NCBI GenBank assembly: GCA_051660685.1
Contig: JBOFQB010000109.1
Coordinates: forward strand, 1-43,322
Source of the DNA: JAVBSX01 sp051660685
GTDB lineage: Bacteria; Planctomycetota; Planctomycetia; Pirellulales; Thermoguttaceae
Length of the DNA: 43,322 nt
Reading direction: 5' to 3'
Part shown: positions 35,015-42,610 of the stretch, piece after piece
Position numbering within the stretch: position 1 is the first letter of the stretch
Layout: every line of letters starts with the position of its first letter
The notes under the pieces: model-generated
The model's database searches: none
What the model saw: only the letters and a program-made list of their open reading frames with translations
Told to the model about the DNA's origin: nothing
Position numbers and translations under genes: made by a program

Positions 35015-35083
35015 GTCGGGACACACGTCCTGAAAATGATGTCGATGCCGACGGTTGTTCGTCTGGTCATACGAAAGAGATAA

Positions 35084-35116
35084 AGAGGCAGGATGCCGGT
35101 CCTGTCTCTTTTTTTT
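35084..35116 (+). terminator. Rho-independent terminator of the cysteine-rich gene
   Basis: AGAGGCAGGA (35084-35093) pairs with TCCTGTCTCT (35100-35109) over ten base pairs with one G-T, a 6-nt loop, and a run of eight T directly after. It lies 70 bp past the stop codon. Confidence 0.9.
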
Positions 35117-35141
35117 CTTCGGCGCGGAACCCCGGGATTTT

Positions 35142-35171
35142 GTACGCGCGGAACGATGTTCAGCGGCTCAA
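35142..35171. repeat. Partial hairpin repeat overlapping the deoC 3' end (copy 3)
   Basis: TACGCGCGGAACGATGTTC and AGCGGCTCAAC match the right half of the repeat at 366-441. The left half is missing. The deoC stop codon (35160-35162) and its last codons lie in this match. Confidence 0.65.
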
Positions 35172-35834
35172 CTCGGCGAAAATCGATTCCGCAGCCGCAT
35201 AACTTATCCCAAAACGTGACGCCCCCAAATCATGCAAGGCGAGTAACGTTTTCAAATCCCGAACCCCTCCTGCCGCCTTGATCTTCGGAAATTGCCCGAC
35301 GAGACTCTTGATCAACGCAATGTTCTCCCGCGTCGCCCCGGTCGTTGCCCAACCCGTTCCCGTCTTCACCCAATCCGCCCCAGCCCGCATCACCAATTCC
35401 GTTCCGTACACAATCTGTTCTGGCGTCAAATAATGACATTCAAGAATGACTTTGAGCGGAAGAGAACCGGCTGCCTCTTTGACAGCTCTGATGTCGGCTT
35501 CGACTTCTTTGTCCATGCCGCTTAACAGAAAGCCGATGTTAATGACCATATCCACTTCGTCACACCCCCATTTGAGGGCTTCACAGGTTTGTGCGACTTT
35601 CGAGGAGGTTGAATCTCCTCCACTTGGAAAGCCGACAGTTCCGCCGAGCAAAACCGGGGGACCTTCGAGTTCTTGAAGACGGTCGCGCAGGAACGGCGTG
35701 AAACTGGGGAGAGAAAAGGCGGCGATGCAGCCATATTTTTTGGCCGTTTGGGCGACTTTTTCAACATCCTCTTGGGTTGAATTGGCCCGAACGGCACTGA
35801 GATCGATCATGGAGGCAATTTGCTGGACGTTCAT
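35160..35834 (-). CDS. deoC: Deoxyribose-phosphate aldolase
   Basis: Cleaves 2-deoxyribose 5-phosphate to acetaldehyde and glyceraldehyde 3-phosphate in deoxynucleoside breakdown. The 224-residue TIM-barrel protein has the catalytic set: Asp in CDEVDMVINIG, the Schiff-base Lys in ADWVKTGTGW, and the second Lys in KIKAAGGVRD. LKVILECHYLT and GTVGFPSGGDST are also family features. The C-terminus ELSR plus stop comes from sequence shared with a palindromic repeat. It lies opposite the wall-protein gene; no other deo gene is nearby. Confidence 0.95.
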   Translation of the reverse strand: MNVQQIASMIDLSAVRANSTQEDVEKVAQTAKKYGCIAAFSLPSFTPFLRDRLQELEGPPVLLGGTVGFPSGGDSTSSKVAQTCEALKWGCDEVDMVINIGFLLSGMDKEVEADIRAVKEAAGSLPLKVILECHYLTPEQIVYGTELVMRAGADWVKTGTGWATTGATRENIALIKSLVGQFPKIKAAGGVRDLKTLLALHDLGASRFGISYAAAESIFAELSR

Positions 35835-35879
35835 GGAAGGAGGGGGAGGGGGGTGTACAGAAAGGGTTGGACGGATTGG

Positions 35880-36061
35880 CAGTCCGCTAACAAGTTTTGA
35901 GAAAAAGAGCCATTTTCATTTTTGAACCACGAAAATCACAAAAAACACGAAAACCTCACAAAATACATTTTTTCGTGTCTTTCGTGTGTTTCGTGGTAAA
36001 AAACAAATCCATCCAACCCGGCTCGGTTCAAAATCGCAAAACCAAACTTGTTAGCAGTCTG
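35880..36061. mobile_element. MITE-like inverted-repeat element, copy D, with 10-bp target duplication
   Basis: The 182-bp element has ends CAGTCCGCTAACAAGTTTTG and the inverse CCAAACTTGTTAGCAGTCTG. It is bracketed by a perfect 10-bp direct repeat GACGGATTGG at 35870-35879 and 36062-36071. Its interior is the reverse complement of copy A's, with few differences. The remainder of the gap to 36225 holds a small hairpin AGGAGAT-TGGC-ATCTCCT (36175-36192) and a TTGACG-N16-TAGACT promoter-like pair (36143-36170). Confidence 0.92.
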
Positions 36062-36225
36062 GACGGATTGGGAAGAAGAGGAATTTACGCTATTCCGGGG
36101 TCACTGTCAACCGGAAAAACAGCAAGTGTGGTCGGCATGTTGTTGACGGGAACGGTTTTTTGCTTAGACTTTTCAGGAGATTGGCATCTCCTTGAACATT
36201 GCTCTTTTTTACCCGCTCCAAACCT

Positions 36226-37119
36226 ATGCCGTTTTGTAACTCTCATCCGCTCCAACCAACCGCGGAACGCCTGCTCGTCGCCGAAAATGTCCCCCTCGGT
36301 GATCGCGTTTATCGAATCCGACTCAAAAATTCCGCAATCGCTCAAAATGTGCAGCCCGGCCAATTCGTTATGCTGCGTCTGCCCAACCGAACCGATCCGC
36401 TCTTGGGTCGCCCTCTTGCCGTTTATCGGACCAATGCCGCAAACGATCTGGAATTGGTCTACTTTGTCGTTGGTCGTATGACGGCCCGATTGGCGGAAGT
36501 CCGCGCCGGAGAGGAATTGGATGTCTGGGGACCACTTGGTCTTGGGTTTAAGACAGAAAATGTGGACCGACTCATCATGGTTGCGGGCGGAATCGGTCAA
36601 ACCCCGATGTTGCTGTTGTCCCGATCCTTTGTGCAGCAACAGGGAGCTGGTTCGGCTGTTTTGCTTTTTGGGGCGCGAACAGCCAATCGGCTGTATGCGC
36701 TCGATGATTTCCGCGCAAGTGGTCTGGAATTGCAATTGGCAACGGAAGATGGTTCGGCAGGACATTTGGGTCGCGTGACGGACTTAATCCCTGGAATTGT
36801 TGACCGATTCCGTCAGGAAGGGGCGGAATTACGGATTAAACTGGTCTGTTGCGGACCTCATGCGATGCTGAAAAGTGCTTTTGAGGTTGCTCGGTCGCTT
36901 CACCTTCCTTGCGATGTTTCGCTAGAAACCCCGATGTCTTGCGGAATGGGCATCTGTTTCGGCTGCGTCGTTGCCCTGAAAAATGCGGACATTGAGTCAA
37001 CGGAAGCGGGGATGCAAGTCGCAAAATCTGGAGAAACGGTAAAAAATGGGTCGGGTTGGGATTATGCGAGGACCTGTGTGGAGGGGCCGGTTTTTGACGC
37101 TTACCGAATGTGTTGGTGA
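36226..37119 (+). CDS. PyrK-like FAD/2Fe-2S electron-transfer subunit
   Basis: A flavoprotein of 297 residues in the ferredoxin-NADP reductase superfamily. The FAD part has PGQFVMLRLPNRTDPLLGRP, the NAD part MVAGGIGQTPMLLLSRSF and VCCGPHAMLKSA, and the C-terminus a cysteine cluster CGMGICFGC with a later RTCVEGPVF, as in dihydroorotate dehydrogenase subunit PyrK. Such subunits pass electrons from the dehydrogenase or another iron-sulfur partner to NAD. No pyrD is next to it, so use with a different partner, such as the protein at 4263, cannot be excluded. ATG 36226 is preferred over TTG 36199. Confidence 0.87.
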   Translation: MPFCNSHPLQPTAERLLVAENVPLGDRVYRIRLKNSAIAQNVQPGQFVMLRLPNRTDPLLGRPLAVYRTNAANDLELVYFVVGRMTARLAEVRAGEELDVWGPLGLGFKTENVDRLIMVAGGIGQTPMLLLSRSFVQQQGAGSAVLLFGARTANRLYALDDFRASGLELQLATEDGSAGHLGRVTDLIPGIVDRFRQEGAELRIKLVCCGPHAMLKSAFEVARSLHLPCDVSLETPMSCGMGICFGCVVALKNADIESTEAGMQVAKSGETVKNGSGWDYARTCVEGPVFDAYRMCW

Positions 37120-37279
37120 GCGAGGAGGGACACCAAAAATTGTAGTAGACACGGCATCTTCTTTGTGCTACACTTTTTTTCGTAATTTTCACAATGCGCC
37201 AACATGAACGATGAAATCTTTTGCGTTGCTGTTGCTCATCCAACCCCCTCGAGAAATGTCGATTTCTATGAAACACTCT

Positions 37280-37410
37280 AAGTCGTTCCTTTGTAGCCGC
37301 ATAGCGGCGACCCTATTGTAGCCCGGGGTGAAGGGAGCAACGCGACCGCAACCCCGGGTTAAGTGTTCCCCCAACAAAACAAGCTCCGCTAGGAGCGGCC
37401 TAATTAAAAA
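37280..37410. repeat. Palindromic modules
   Basis: GCCGCATAGCGGC (about 37296), a CCCGGGGT...ACCCCGGG hairpin (about 37322-37358), and a CAACAAAACAAGCTCC...GAGCGGCCTAAT block (about 37370-37403) that matches one before 28277. Together with the cassette at 37481 they fill the 37120-37814 gap; I see no gene there. Confidence 0.75.
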
Positions 37411-37480
37411 ATACCTTATGTTGACGCATGTCGTTTTTTTGTAAGCGTTCACGGGAAATTAGAATTGTTGTATCATTCTT

Positions 37481-37680
37481 AGCACCAAAGGTGCGTAACA
37501 AAATAGACAGCGGTTTTAACCGCTGGTGTCAGAATGTCAAAAAATATTCGCCCAGTAAGGGCGAAACAATGAATTGTGCTGCCCCTTCAGGGCAGAAGAT
37601 GGTGTGTGACACCAACCCGGGGTTTCGCTGCGCTTCACCCCGGGCTATTTTGTTGCGCCCCGTTGGGGCGAAGATGAGAG
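37481..37680 (+). repeat. Six-palindrome cassette, copy 1
   Basis: In order: GCACCAAAGGTGC, CAGCGGTTTTAACCGCTG, GCCCAGTAAGGGC, TGCCCCTTCAGGGCA, an ACCCGGGGTTTCGC...CCCCGGG hairpin, and GCCCCGTTGGGGC, with the linkers GTAACAAAATAG and CTATTTTGTTGC near the two ends. The cassette at 42283-42485 has the same six in reverse order on the opposite strand, so the array is one unit of about 200 bp. Confidence 0.85.
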
Positions 37681-37814
37681 TTTTCATCCTATAAAAAGGT
37701 GTACCAACTCTGTTTTCTAAAATACCCGTGAATGGTTTCTGAAAACCGATTTATCTGTTAGACTGCCAAATGTTAATGTTTGATCGTTCCCCTGTCTCAC
37801 GGAGGAAAAAAGAA

Positions 37815-38810
37815 ATGTTATTTTTTATTCCCTCAAAGCACAACTGGTTTCGCTGTTGTGTCCTTTTTCTTTTTCTGTGGGGAACTTATGCAATTCCCAA
37901 CTGTGTTTTGTGGGCGATGGACACCATTCCCGATGCAGAACAAGTAGCACAATTGCTGACGGACCGAGAGAAACATCTGACCAACTTGATGTTTTTTTAC
38001 ACGGTCAAGTCAAATACGGTTGACGCTTCTGTTCGTGGAACAAAGCAAGAAGATGACTTGTCAATGAGGAGTACGAGACAGGAACTGGGGTTTATGACAT
38101 CCACATCTTCGCAAAACAATTCACCCTGGATCAAATGGACCGTCTGGTCTGAAAAAGCAGGTCTTCCGTCCGAGACTTTGTTCTATGCCTATAACGGGAA
38201 CAAATACCACAGTTTCTTGCGTGGAAAGCCCAATGACCCTCGCCTTGTTCCGGTCCATTCAGGACGAATTGATGCCGGATTCAACAACATGTATTTGGTG
38301 GAAAATTATTTTGAGCGAATGTTATTCTTGAAACTGAATGGCTCGTCCTTGAATCTCGATTGGTTTCAAAAGGATACAACAATCAGCGAGTATAAATATG
38401 TCAAAGAAGTGAACAGTTTAGGACATACGGCTTATCAATACGAATATGAAAGAGTCCCCGGTCAATTGAAAAACATATCAACAGTCATTCTAAAGCCGAC
38501 ATGTATGGTGACGCATCTTCAGGTTGTTTCTGTTCCTGCTCATTCGTTGCTTGCCGAATTTAAGATTGAAGAAATAGGTGAATACAAGGGTCATTATTAT
38601 CCCAAACGTGGATATTACCGGGAGACCGAATCAAAACGCCGTTATTCCTTTGAGGTGACGGCTGTGAAGACGTTAGAAGAAGCGGATCGTAAGGATTGGT
38701 TTCCAGCATGGCCCGAGGGGACTGATGTGAGGAATGTCATGGACATTGGCTCATTTGTGGGAGAGGGTCCAGAAAACGGCGGAAGGAATTCCCAACCTCA
38801 TGGAAAATAG
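37815..38810 (+). CDS. Secreted protein of unknown function
   Basis: A 331-residue protein starting at ATG 37815 with GGAGG nine bases upstream. The N-terminus has a signal-like segment (WFRCCVLFLFLWGTYAIP). The mature part has beta-rich stretches: EKHLTNLMFFYTVKSNTV, TLFYAYNGNKYHSFLRG and GEYKGHYYPKRGYYRET, somewhat like LolA/outer-membrane lipoprotein-sorting folds, but I cannot confirm that. The end (DIGSFVGEGPENGG) overlaps the start of the next small gene by 11 bp. Confidence 0.75.
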   Translation: MLFFIPSKHNWFRCCVLFLFLWGTYAIPNCVLWAMDTIPDAEQVAQLLTDREKHLTNLMFFYTVKSNTVDASVRGTKQEDDLSMRSTRQELGFMTSTSSQNNSPWIKWTVWSEKAGLPSETLFYAYNGNKYHSFLRGKPNDPRLVPVHSGRIDAGFNNMYLVENYFERMLFLKLNGSSLNLDWFQKDTTISEYKYVKEVNSLGHTAYQYEYERVPGQLKNISTVILKPTCMVTHLQVVSVPAHSLLAEFKIEEIGEYKGHYYPKRGYYRETESKRRYSFEVTAVKTLEEADRKDWFPAWPEGTDVRNVMDIGSFVGEGPENGGRNSQPHGK

Positions 38811-38946
38811 ACCACATGGTTCGAAACCCGTTTCAACAGACTCACACAGAATAGGGGCTGTGCTGATAACGAATGGCTTACTCCTCCTCATTTTTGTAAT
38901 CTGGCTTACGTTGAGGCGTTTCAATCAAAAAAAGCAAACCGGTTGA
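38800..38946 (+). CDS. Small single-helix membrane peptide
   Basis: A 48-residue peptide whose ATG lies inside the last codons of the preceding gene. Residues about 20-38 are hydrophobic (IGAVLITNGLLLLIFVIWLT), followed by a basic RRFNQKK end. The overlap suggests translational coupling. It is possibly a membrane partner of the secreted protein; the role is unknown. A 216-bp gap follows with a short GCCCAAATTGCCCA repeat and nothing else. Confidence 0.55.
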   Translation: MENRPHGSKPVSTDSHRIGAVLITNGLLLLIFVIWLTLRRFNQKKQTG

Positions 38947-39162
38947 CTTGCGTGACACTGTTTTCAACTCTTTCTATTTTTCTTAAATTGCCCAAATTGC
39001 CCAGTATCACGTCAGCGAGGGGCGGAGGAAAATTTATCCATTTTTTCCTCTTGCAACAAAACGGTCTAATTGGTATCATCACCCCAAACGGTGCAGGTTT
39101 TCTGCATCAATGCGGGTTCAAGGATTGGAAACCGACACAATCGTGGTAATGGATTACGAACA

Positions 39163-39972
39163 ATGACAAAAATTGCCTTACTTGCAGGGGGTTTGGGGAC
39201 TCGCCTGTCCGAAGAGACCGAACTGAAGCCAAAACCAATGGTCAGCATTGGTGAATATCCTATGCTCTGGCATATCATGAAATACTTTGCCAGTTTGGGG
39301 CACAAAAACTTTTATGTGGCAACGGGATACAAAGGGGAGGTCATTAAAGACTATTTCTGCAAATATCATTCCACACATGGAAGTGTGGGGGTTGATTTAA
39401 CGACGGGTAAGATCACGAATTACACACGACCGCCGGAAGATTGGCAGGTCAACATGATTGCAACCGGGGCGATGACTCAAACGGGGGGGCGGATCAAACG
39501 GATGGAGGAATATCTTGCGGGAGACGAACCGTTTGTCGTCACTTACGGTGACGGTTTGGCCAATGTTGACATCAATGCACTTCTCGATTTCCACAATTCG
39601 CATGGTAAATTGGCAACCGTGACGGCAGTCCGTCCTCCTGCCCGATATGGGGCGATCAATTTTGACGGCGACCGTGTTGAATCGTTCAGTGAGAAACCGC
39701 AAACAGGCGAGGGGTGGATCAATGGCGGTTTTCTCGTGTTCAATTCCGGTGTTTTTGATTATCTGAAGAATGACGAGGACACGCTCGAACGGGAGGGGCT
39801 GGAGCGACTTGCGGCGGAAGGGGAACTCATGGCGTTTCGGCATGAAGGGTTTTGGCAATGCATGGACACACTCCGCGATAAGTGCTATTTGGAATCGATC
39901 TGGCAAGCGGGCAATGCCCCCTGGAAAATTTGGGAGGATGTTGTCCAGCTAAAAATCCGCCGCGCCGCTTAA
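39163..39972 (+). CDS. rfbF: Glucose-1-phosphate cytidylyltransferase
   Basis: Makes CDP-glucose from glucose 1-phosphate and CTP, the entry step to CDP-linked deoxysugars. The 269-residue protein opens with KIALLAGGLGTRLSEETELK, the sugar-nucleotidyltransferase signature, and has VTYGDGLANVDINALLDFH and GGFLVFNSGVFDY as in RfbF. ATG 39163 is the family start; an open frame continues 31 residues upstream without homology. It begins a cluster with rfbG (40792) and an epimerase (42611). Confidence 0.94.
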   Translation: MTKIALLAGGLGTRLSEETELKPKPMVSIGEYPMLWHIMKYFASLGHKNFYVATGYKGEVIKDYFCKYHSTHGSVGVDLTTGKITNYTRPPEDWQVNMIATGAMTQTGGRIKRMEEYLAGDEPFVVTYGDGLANVDINALLDFHNSHGKLATVTAVRPPARYGAINFDGDRVESFSEKPQTGEGWINGGFLVFNSGVFDYLKNDEDTLEREGLERLAAEGELMAFRHEGFWQCMDTLRDKCYLESIWQAGNAPWKIWEDVVQLKIRRAA

Positions 39973-40051
39973 CCGTATTAAAAAGTAAGTCAATCTCGAT
40001 CAATTCAAACGGTCAGAAAAAAACGGCTGCCCAAAATTTGAAAAGAATTCA

Positions 40052-40405
40052 ATGACGCGGATTGTTAATCGAAACCTAGCGGAAAAAATTGCCGTTGAAC
40101 TTAACAAAAAACTGAACCGACATGGGGATTTTATCGGTTTGTACCTGTATGGTTCCTGTATCAGAGACAGTGTAACACCCGAGAGTGATATTGATATTGT
40201 TGCTGTTTTTGAGTCACCCAAAGATCATGACCGAGGACCATTACGGGATGCTTGGGACCTTGAAATTGACAATGATGTGGTGATTGATTTTCACGCAATG
40301 TCTCTCTCGCAATTGCAGCAAAATGGTTTTTTTTATGACGAAATAAAAAAGGGGGTTTATTATGAAAGACGATATTCTCCTGAAACTTTGGTTGGAAAAA
40401 AGTGA
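40052..40405 (+). CDS. MNT-type nucleotidyltransferase, HEPN partner
   Basis: A 117-residue minimal nucleotidyltransferase. The active-site pattern is intact: YGSCIRDSVTPESDIDIVAV with Gly34-Ser35 and Asp46/Asp48, and a third acidic residue Asp79 in VVIDFHAMS. In known HEPN/MNT toxin-antitoxin pairs the MNT protein AMPylates and silences the HEPN RNase. It overlaps the HEPN gene by 44 bp. It could instead be a housekeeping nucleotidyltransferase of unknown substrate. Confidence 0.85.
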   Translation: MTRIVNRNLAEKIAVELNKKLNRHGDFIGLYLYGSCIRDSVTPESDIDIVAVFESPKDHDRGPLRDAWDLEIDNDVVIDFHAMSLSQLQQNGFFYDEIKKGVYYERRYSPETLVGKK

Positions 40406-40760
40406 TACCGCGCTGGAGGACACGAAAAAAAATGTCCACATTAATTCTCTGGAAACCGCACAAAATCGTTTGTATTACGCAATTTTTTATGCGGTAAGTG
40501 CTTTGGCAAAACTGGATGGATTTGCGACGTCAAAACATACGCAGCTTTTGGGATGGTTTAACAGAAATTATATTCATTCCGGCAAGATCGACAGAGGAAC
40601 TGCCGAGATATATCGGGAAGCCTTTGATCTGCGACAAAAGAGCGATTATCAACTGATGTATGTACCCGAGAAACAGGAGTTGGTGAAGAACATTCAGGAA
40701 GCAGAACAGTTTATTGCCGTTATAAAATCGCTCATTGCTGAACATAATCCTGGCGTATGA
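40362..40760 (+). CDS. HEPN-domain protein
   Basis: A 132-residue four-helix protein with the HEPN wording NRLYYAIFYAVSALA and, near residue 90, FDLRQKSDYQ. The strict toxin motif R-x4-6-H is not obvious: the nearest is RNYIH (68-72), with only three residues between, and the other is R91-x3-DY. It may therefore not be an active RNase, or may use the alternative motif. ATG 40362 has a GGGGG tract upstream. It is paired with the MNT gene and placed between rfbF and rfbG. Confidence 0.85.
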   Translation: MKDDILLKLWLEKSDTALEDTKKNVHINSLETAQNRLYYAIFYAVSALAKLDGFATSKHTQLLGWFNRNYIHSGKIDRGTAEIYREAFDLRQKSDYQLMYVPEKQELVKNIQEAEQFIAVIKSLIAEHNPGV

Positions 40761-40791
40761 GAATAGAGGCAGGGATACAAAAGAAACACGA

Positions 40792-41853
40792 ATGACATTT
40801 TTTAATAACGTTTACAAGGATCGTCGAGTGTTCATCACCGGACACACAGGCTTCAAGGGGAGCTGGTTCCTTTGTGCGCTCGAACGTCTCGGAGCCAAAT
40901 GCGGCGGGTTTTCGTTGCCGCAAACCGTGAGCGAACCGAACCATTTTGCGTTGTTGGATTTGTCCTGCCGTGACATTCGGGGCGATGTGAATGATTTTTC
41001 GGCGTTACAACGGGCGATTCACGAATTTGAACCGGAAATTGTTTTTCATCTGGCCGCGCAGCCCCTTGTGCGACTGTCCTACAAGGAGCCGCTTGAAACG
41101 TTTTCGACGAATGTGATGGGAACGGTGAATTTGCTGGAATCGTGCAAGACGTGCGAGACCATCCGCAGCGTCGTGGTGATTACGACGGATAAAGTTTACG
41201 AAAATCGGGAAAACACGGAAGGATACTGTGAGGCAGATCGGCTTGGCGGATTTGACCCTTATGCGGCTTCAAAGGCGTGTGCCGAATTGGTGATTGCTTC
41301 GTATCGACAATCCTTTTACGAAACAACGGGCAAATTACTTGCAAGTGCCCGGGCGGGAAATGTTATTGGGGGTGGTGATTGGGCGGAAGACCGACTTTTG
41401 CCTGATTTGGTGAAAGCGGCGGTGCAGAACAAAACGGTACAAATACGGATGCCGGAAGCGGTCCGTCCCTGGGAACATGTCCTCGAACCCCTTTTTGGAT
41501 ATTTGCGATTGGGGCAGTGTTTGATGGAGGGCAAGGCGGAATTTGGTGCGGCGTGGAATTTTGGGCCAAACCCGGATGGTTGTGTTTCCGTCGGGACATT
41601 GGTCCAGCAGGCCGGAACGTATTGGAACCGGATCAAGGCGGAGTTTCCGTCTTGGATTGATGATTCACTCCATGAGACGAAATTGCTGTACCTGAATTGT
41701 GAGAAGGCGAAGACGCATTTGGGTTGGCAGCCGGTTTGGAATTTTGCGGAAACATTACGTTATACCGTCGATTGGTATCGTGAGTTTTATGAAAACCAAA
41801 AAGTCCTAACAAGCGAACAGTTGGAACGGTATATGAAAGCACATGATGAATGA
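40792..41853 (+). CDS. rfbG: CDP-glucose 4,6-dehydratase
   Basis: Converts CDP-glucose to CDP-4-keto-6-deoxyglucose. The 353-residue short-chain-dehydrogenase protein has the NAD-binding GHTGFKGSW near the start, HLAAQPLVRLSYKEP, VVITTDKVYEN and the catalytic Tyr/Lys in DPYAASKACAELV. GNVIGGGDWAEDRLLPDLV is typical of RfbG. ATG 40792 is the family start. It follows the HEPN gene by 31 bp and is the second enzyme of the cluster after rfbF. Confidence 0.95.
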   Translation: MTFFNNVYKDRRVFITGHTGFKGSWFLCALERLGAKCGGFSLPQTVSEPNHFALLDLSCRDIRGDVNDFSALQRAIHEFEPEIVFHLAAQPLVRLSYKEPLETFSTNVMGTVNLLESCKTCETIRSVVVITTDKVYENRENTEGYCEADRLGGFDPYAASKACAELVIASYRQSFYETTGKLLASARAGNVIGGGDWAEDRLLPDLVKAAVQNKTVQIRMPEAVRPWEHVLEPLFGYLRLGQCLMEGKAEFGAAWNFGPNPDGCVSVGTLVQQAGTYWNRIKAEFPSWIDDSLHETKLLYLNCEKAKTHLGWQPVWNFAETLRYTVDWYREFYENQKVLTSEQLERYMKAHDE

Positions 41854-41932
41854 ACGACGGAAAACGGACGATGATGACAGTCACATAGCCGAGCGGGCTT
41901 ACGAAAAACGGGAGAGAAAAAGGGTGACATTC

Positions 41933-42139
41933 ATGAAGATAGAGATATTGAATCCAGAAGCCCGAAACGTGCTTCAAAGTTTATCCAAAATGAAGTTAAT
42001 TGCAATTGACGAACCGTCTTATGCCAAGGAAGAGTTCAAAAATTTTATTCAAGAATTGCAATCCCAAAGCCCGCTTGAAGAGGCGATAGAAAAAGCGGAT
42101 GAGCAGTATGCAGAGACATTTCAGAGGTTGGCGCAATGA
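41933..42139 (+). CDS. Small protein, possibly antitoxin-like
   Basis: A 68-residue protein, MKIEILNPEARNVLQSLSKM at the start, followed by an acidic helical region and QYAETFQRLAQ at the end. The opening resembles small antitoxin-like proteins with IxNPxAxxLLxxL wording; I cannot name a family. A 30-residue longer frame begins at 41843 and overlaps rfbG. Its stop overlaps the ATG of the next ORF (ATGA), so the two are coupled. Confidence 0.55.
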   Translation: MKIEILNPEARNVLQSLSKMKLIAIDEPSYAKEEFKNFIQELQSQSPLEEAIEKADEQYAETFQRLAQ

Positions 42140-42375
42140 AAGAAACCCGGTTTCCCACAGAGCAGGGGATTGCGGAATTCTTCGTAACAATACGCGATGC
42201 GGCAGCGAATGAAATGGTAACCGTTCACGGATATTTTTACAAAACATCATTGAAATGCCTTATTTTTAGGGTGGAAAATAATATCTTCGCCCCGAGGGGG
42301 CGCAACAAAATAGCCCAGGGTAAGGCGTACTCGCCGCAACCCTGGGTTGGTGTCACCCAAGACAATCTGCCCTGA
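42136..42375 (+). pseudogene. Small gene cut by a palindromic cassette
   Basis: The ATG overlaps the previous stop. The first 49 residues (start KETRFPTEQGIAEFFVTIRD, then VTVHGYFYKTSLKCLIFRV) look like ordinary coding sequence. At about 42283 the cassette begins, and the last 30 residues to the stop are only translated repeat. The original 3' part is lost or lies beyond the cassette. It may be a toxin partner of the previous ORF, but there is no family evidence. Confidence 0.5.
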
Positions 42376-42485
42376 GGGGGCAGCACAATCCGTTGTTTCG
42401 CCCTTACAGGGCGAAATCCGGGACATATCACGACACCGGCGGTTAAAACCGCTGGCTATTTTGTTACGCACCTTTGGTGCTGAGA
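42283..42485 (-). repeat. Six-palindrome cassette, copy 2, inverted
   Basis: The six palindromes of the 37481 cassette appear in exactly reverse order: GCCCCGAGGGGGC, CCCAGGGT...ACCCTGGG, TGCCCTGAGGGGGCA, GCCCTTACAGGGC, CGGCGGTTAAAACCGCTGG and GCACCTTTGGTGC, with the linkers GCAACAAAATAG and CTATTTTGTTAC. Sequence differs in details (for example the second hairpin), so the copies are related but not recent duplicates. Confidence 0.85.
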
Positions 42486-42487
42486 AT

Positions 42488-42607
42488 ATGACTTTTGATT
42501 ATACGCAATGGCGGCAGGATCAATTTGTTGGAATGTCGATGGAGAATTTTTTGGAAAATGCGAGAAAATGTAGTGAAAATACTAGAGGACAAAGCGTTAG
42601 CGGGTGA
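42488..42607 (+). other. Short ORF beyond the cassette
   Basis: A 39-residue frame (MTFDYTQWRQDQFVGMSMEN, then FLENARK) directly after the cassette and ending three bases before the epimerase ATG. It is in a different frame from the ORF at 42136. It could be the displaced remainder of that gene or a small gene of its own. Confidence 0.3.
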
Positions 42608-42610
42608 GAG

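Noticed and set aside
37428..37694. 88-codon ORF in the palindromic cassette
   Set aside because: It consists mostly of translated repeat modules.
40362..40760. Confident call of an active HEPN toxin
   Set aside because: The canonical R-x4-6-H motif is not clear, so RNase activity is left open.
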